Shown here: in pieces, positions 62,785 to 64,000 of the stretch
Layout of the letters: each line of letters begins with the position of its first letter
Numbering within the stretch: the first letter of the stretch is position 1
Assembly: GCF_900102075.1 (NCBI RefSeq)
Contig: NZ_FNAV01000012.1
Coordinates: 124,001 to 188,000 of the forward strand
Reading direction: 5' to 3'
Origin: Salipiger thiooxidans
GTDB lineage: Bacteria; Pseudomonadota; Alphaproteobacteria; Rhodobacterales; Rhodobacteraceae
DNA: 64,000 bases
Position numbers and translations under genes: made by a program
Notes under the pieces: model-generated
Database searches by the model: none
What the model saw: the letters and a program-made list of their open reading frames with translations, nothing else
What the model was told of the DNA's origin: nothing

Positions 62785-64000
62785 TCAGCCGATCTCCTGC
62801 AGACGCCCCAGCGCGTCCTTGAGCTTGGCTTCTTCCTCTTCGCGGGCGGCGAGGTTCTCGCGGGTCTCTTCCACGACTTCCTCGGGCGCGCTCTCGACGA
62901 ACTTGGGGTTCTTCAGGCGGCCACGCAGGCCGCCGAGCTCCTTGCCGAGCTTGGCGATGCCCTTCTCGAGACGCGCTTTCTCGGCCTCGACGTCGATGAT
63001 GTCCGCCAGCGGCAGGCCGAAGGTGGCGCCGCCCACGGGAACGGTGACGCAGCCCTTGGGGAAGCTGTCCACGCGGGTCAGGCTCTCGAGCCGGGCCAGC
63101 CGCATGATCAGCGCCTCGTTGTTGGCCCATGCGGCCTCGCCGGCGGCATCGATCTCGGTCACCAGCACCGGGACGTAAAGCCCCACCGGCACGCCCATCT
63201 GCGCCCGTGCCGAGCGCACACCCTCGATCAGCGAGATCGCCCAACGCATCTCGGCGTCGGCGGCAGAGTCCAGCAACTCGGTCGTGGTGTAGGTCGGCCA
63301 GTCGCCGTGCACCAGCATCTTCGAGCGCGTGCCCAGCGTGGCCCAGAGCTCTTCGGTGATGAAGGGCATGATCGGGTGCAGCAGGATCAGGCACTGGTCG
63401 ATGACCCAGGACATGGTGGCCTGCGTCTCGGCCTTGGCGGCGGCGTCTTCGCCCTGCAGCAGGGGCTTCGAGAACTCGACGTACCAGTCGCAGACCACGC
63501 CCCAGACGAAGGCATAGAGCGCCTGTGCCGCGTCGTTGAAACGGTACTCGGCCATCGCCGCATCCACCGCCTCGCGCACGCGGGCGGTCTCGCCGAGGAT
63601 CCACCTGTTGACCGTGGCCTGCGGGGCGGGGACGCCGCCGCCAAGACCCACGGCGCCGTTCATCTCGGCGAAGCGGGCGGCGTTCCAGAGCTTGGTGCCG
63701 AAGTTGCGGTAGCCGGCGATGCGCTGCATGTCGAGCTTCAGCACGCCGCCGAGCGAGGCCATGGCGGCGTTGGTGAAGCGCAGCGCGTCGGCGCCGTACT
63801 CGTCGATGATCTCGAGCGGATCGACCACGTTGCCGAGCGACTTGGACATCTTCTTGCCCTTGGCGTCCCGCACGAGGCCATGCAGGTAGACGGTGTGGAA
63901 CGGGATCTCGTCCACCACGGCCAGCTGCATCATCATCATGCGCGCGACCCAGAAGAACAGGATGTCCTGCCCGGTCACCAGCACGTCGGTGGGGAAGTAC
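62785..64000 (-). CDS. valS: Valine--tRNA ligase, C-terminal part (runs off right edge)
   Basis: The last 404 codons of valS; the start is beyond base 64000. It attaches valine to tRNA(Val) and edits misactivated threonine. The frame enters with [27 protein letters not shown] and contains [39 protein letters not shown], where K-M-S-K-S closes the class I active site. The anticodon-binding helices follow ([51 protein letters not shown]). The C-terminal coiled coil ([60 protein letters not shown]) is typical of ValRS. Confidence 0.96.
   Translation of the reverse strand, partial: YFPTDVLVTGQDILFFWVARMMMMQLAVVDEIPFHTVYLHGLVRDAKGKKMSKSLGNVVDPLEIIDEYGADALRFTNAAMASLGGVLKLDMQRIAGYRNFGTKLWNAARFAEMNGAVGLGGGVPAPQATVNRWILGETARVREAVDAAMAEYRFNDAAQALYAFVWGVVCDWYVEFSKPLLQGEDAAAKAETQATMSWVIDQCLILLHPIMPFITEELWATLGTRSKMLVHGDWPTYTTTELLDSAADAEMRWAISLIEGVRSARAQMGVPVGLYVPVLVTEIDAAGEAAWANNEALIMRLARLESLTRVDSFPKGCVTVPVGGATFGLPLADIIDVEAEKARLEKGIAKLGKELGGLRGRLKNPKFVESAPEEVVEETRENLAAREEEEAKLKDALGRLQEIG

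Overview
The window is a high-GC alphaproteobacterial chromosome segment, almost certainly from the Roseobacter group of the Rhodobacteraceae. I base this on a complete RcGTA-like gene transfer agent cluster flanked by pntAB and cysE, a lipoyl-fused pyruvate dehydrogenase E1 beta, a CarD regulator next to fdxA, an S4 gene and a SUV3-like helicase, an argP/argO pair, FolE2, and a SAM-II riboswitch in front of metZ. A Salipiger-like genus is only a guess. I found no tRNA, rRNA, CRISPR array, insertion sequence or origin.

Layout. 1-4975: the 5' end of a short-chain dehydrogenase (minus strand), an exported metallo-beta-lactamase-fold protein that lacks the usual HxHxDH motif, an isoprenylcysteine-methyltransferase-like membrane protein, and pntAB with a strong terminator. 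5141-20251: the GTA structural cluster, g1 to g15 in canonical order (terminase, portal, protease, capsid, connectors, tail, tape measure, baseplate hubs, cell-wall peptidase, megatron). A GNAT gene lies antisense between g2 and g3, and a short conserved gene overlaps the end of g15. Most tail genes overlap by 1-8 nt, which implies translational coupling. 20407-26475: cysE, an MFS exporter, and the pdhA-pdhB-pdhC operon on the minus strand with a readable promoter and a palindrome at the start site. 26699-29745: an XRE/cupin regulator coupled to a GNAT gene, a 453-nt spacer with three copies of a 120-bp-period repeat, then gatB.

29733-41767: mostly housekeeping genes. They include an unknown protein overlapping gatB, a lytic transglycosylase, pepN, a 3-methyladenine glycosylase, the divergent argP/argO pair, a DMT exporter, a DUF4239-like membrane protein, an exported nuclease, a glutathione peroxidase and a DksA-type zinc-finger protein. 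42086-50789: a small membrane protein, an unrecognised gene coupled to pepF, a coiled-coil protein with a duplicated C-terminal domain, the DNA ligase / ligase-associated exonuclease pair, an alpha/beta hydrolase with an SCP2 protein, and a TPR protein. 50819-55397: helicase, S4 protein, fdxA, carD. 55677-64000: a KefB-type antiporter, a SAM-II riboswitch plus terminator plus metZ, folE2, a small DUF1127-like gene behind a PhaR-type palindrome, trkH, a VOC protein, and the 3' two fifths of valS running off the right edge.

The most interesting items are the SAM-II/terminator/metZ leader, for which both a promoter starting at the aptamer and a plausible antiterminator can be read; the intact GTA cluster with its antisense GNAT insertion; the palindrome over the pdhA transcription start; the PhaR-like palindrome; and several uncatalogued tandem or inverted repeats. 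Everything here comes from reading the sequence. No database search was run.
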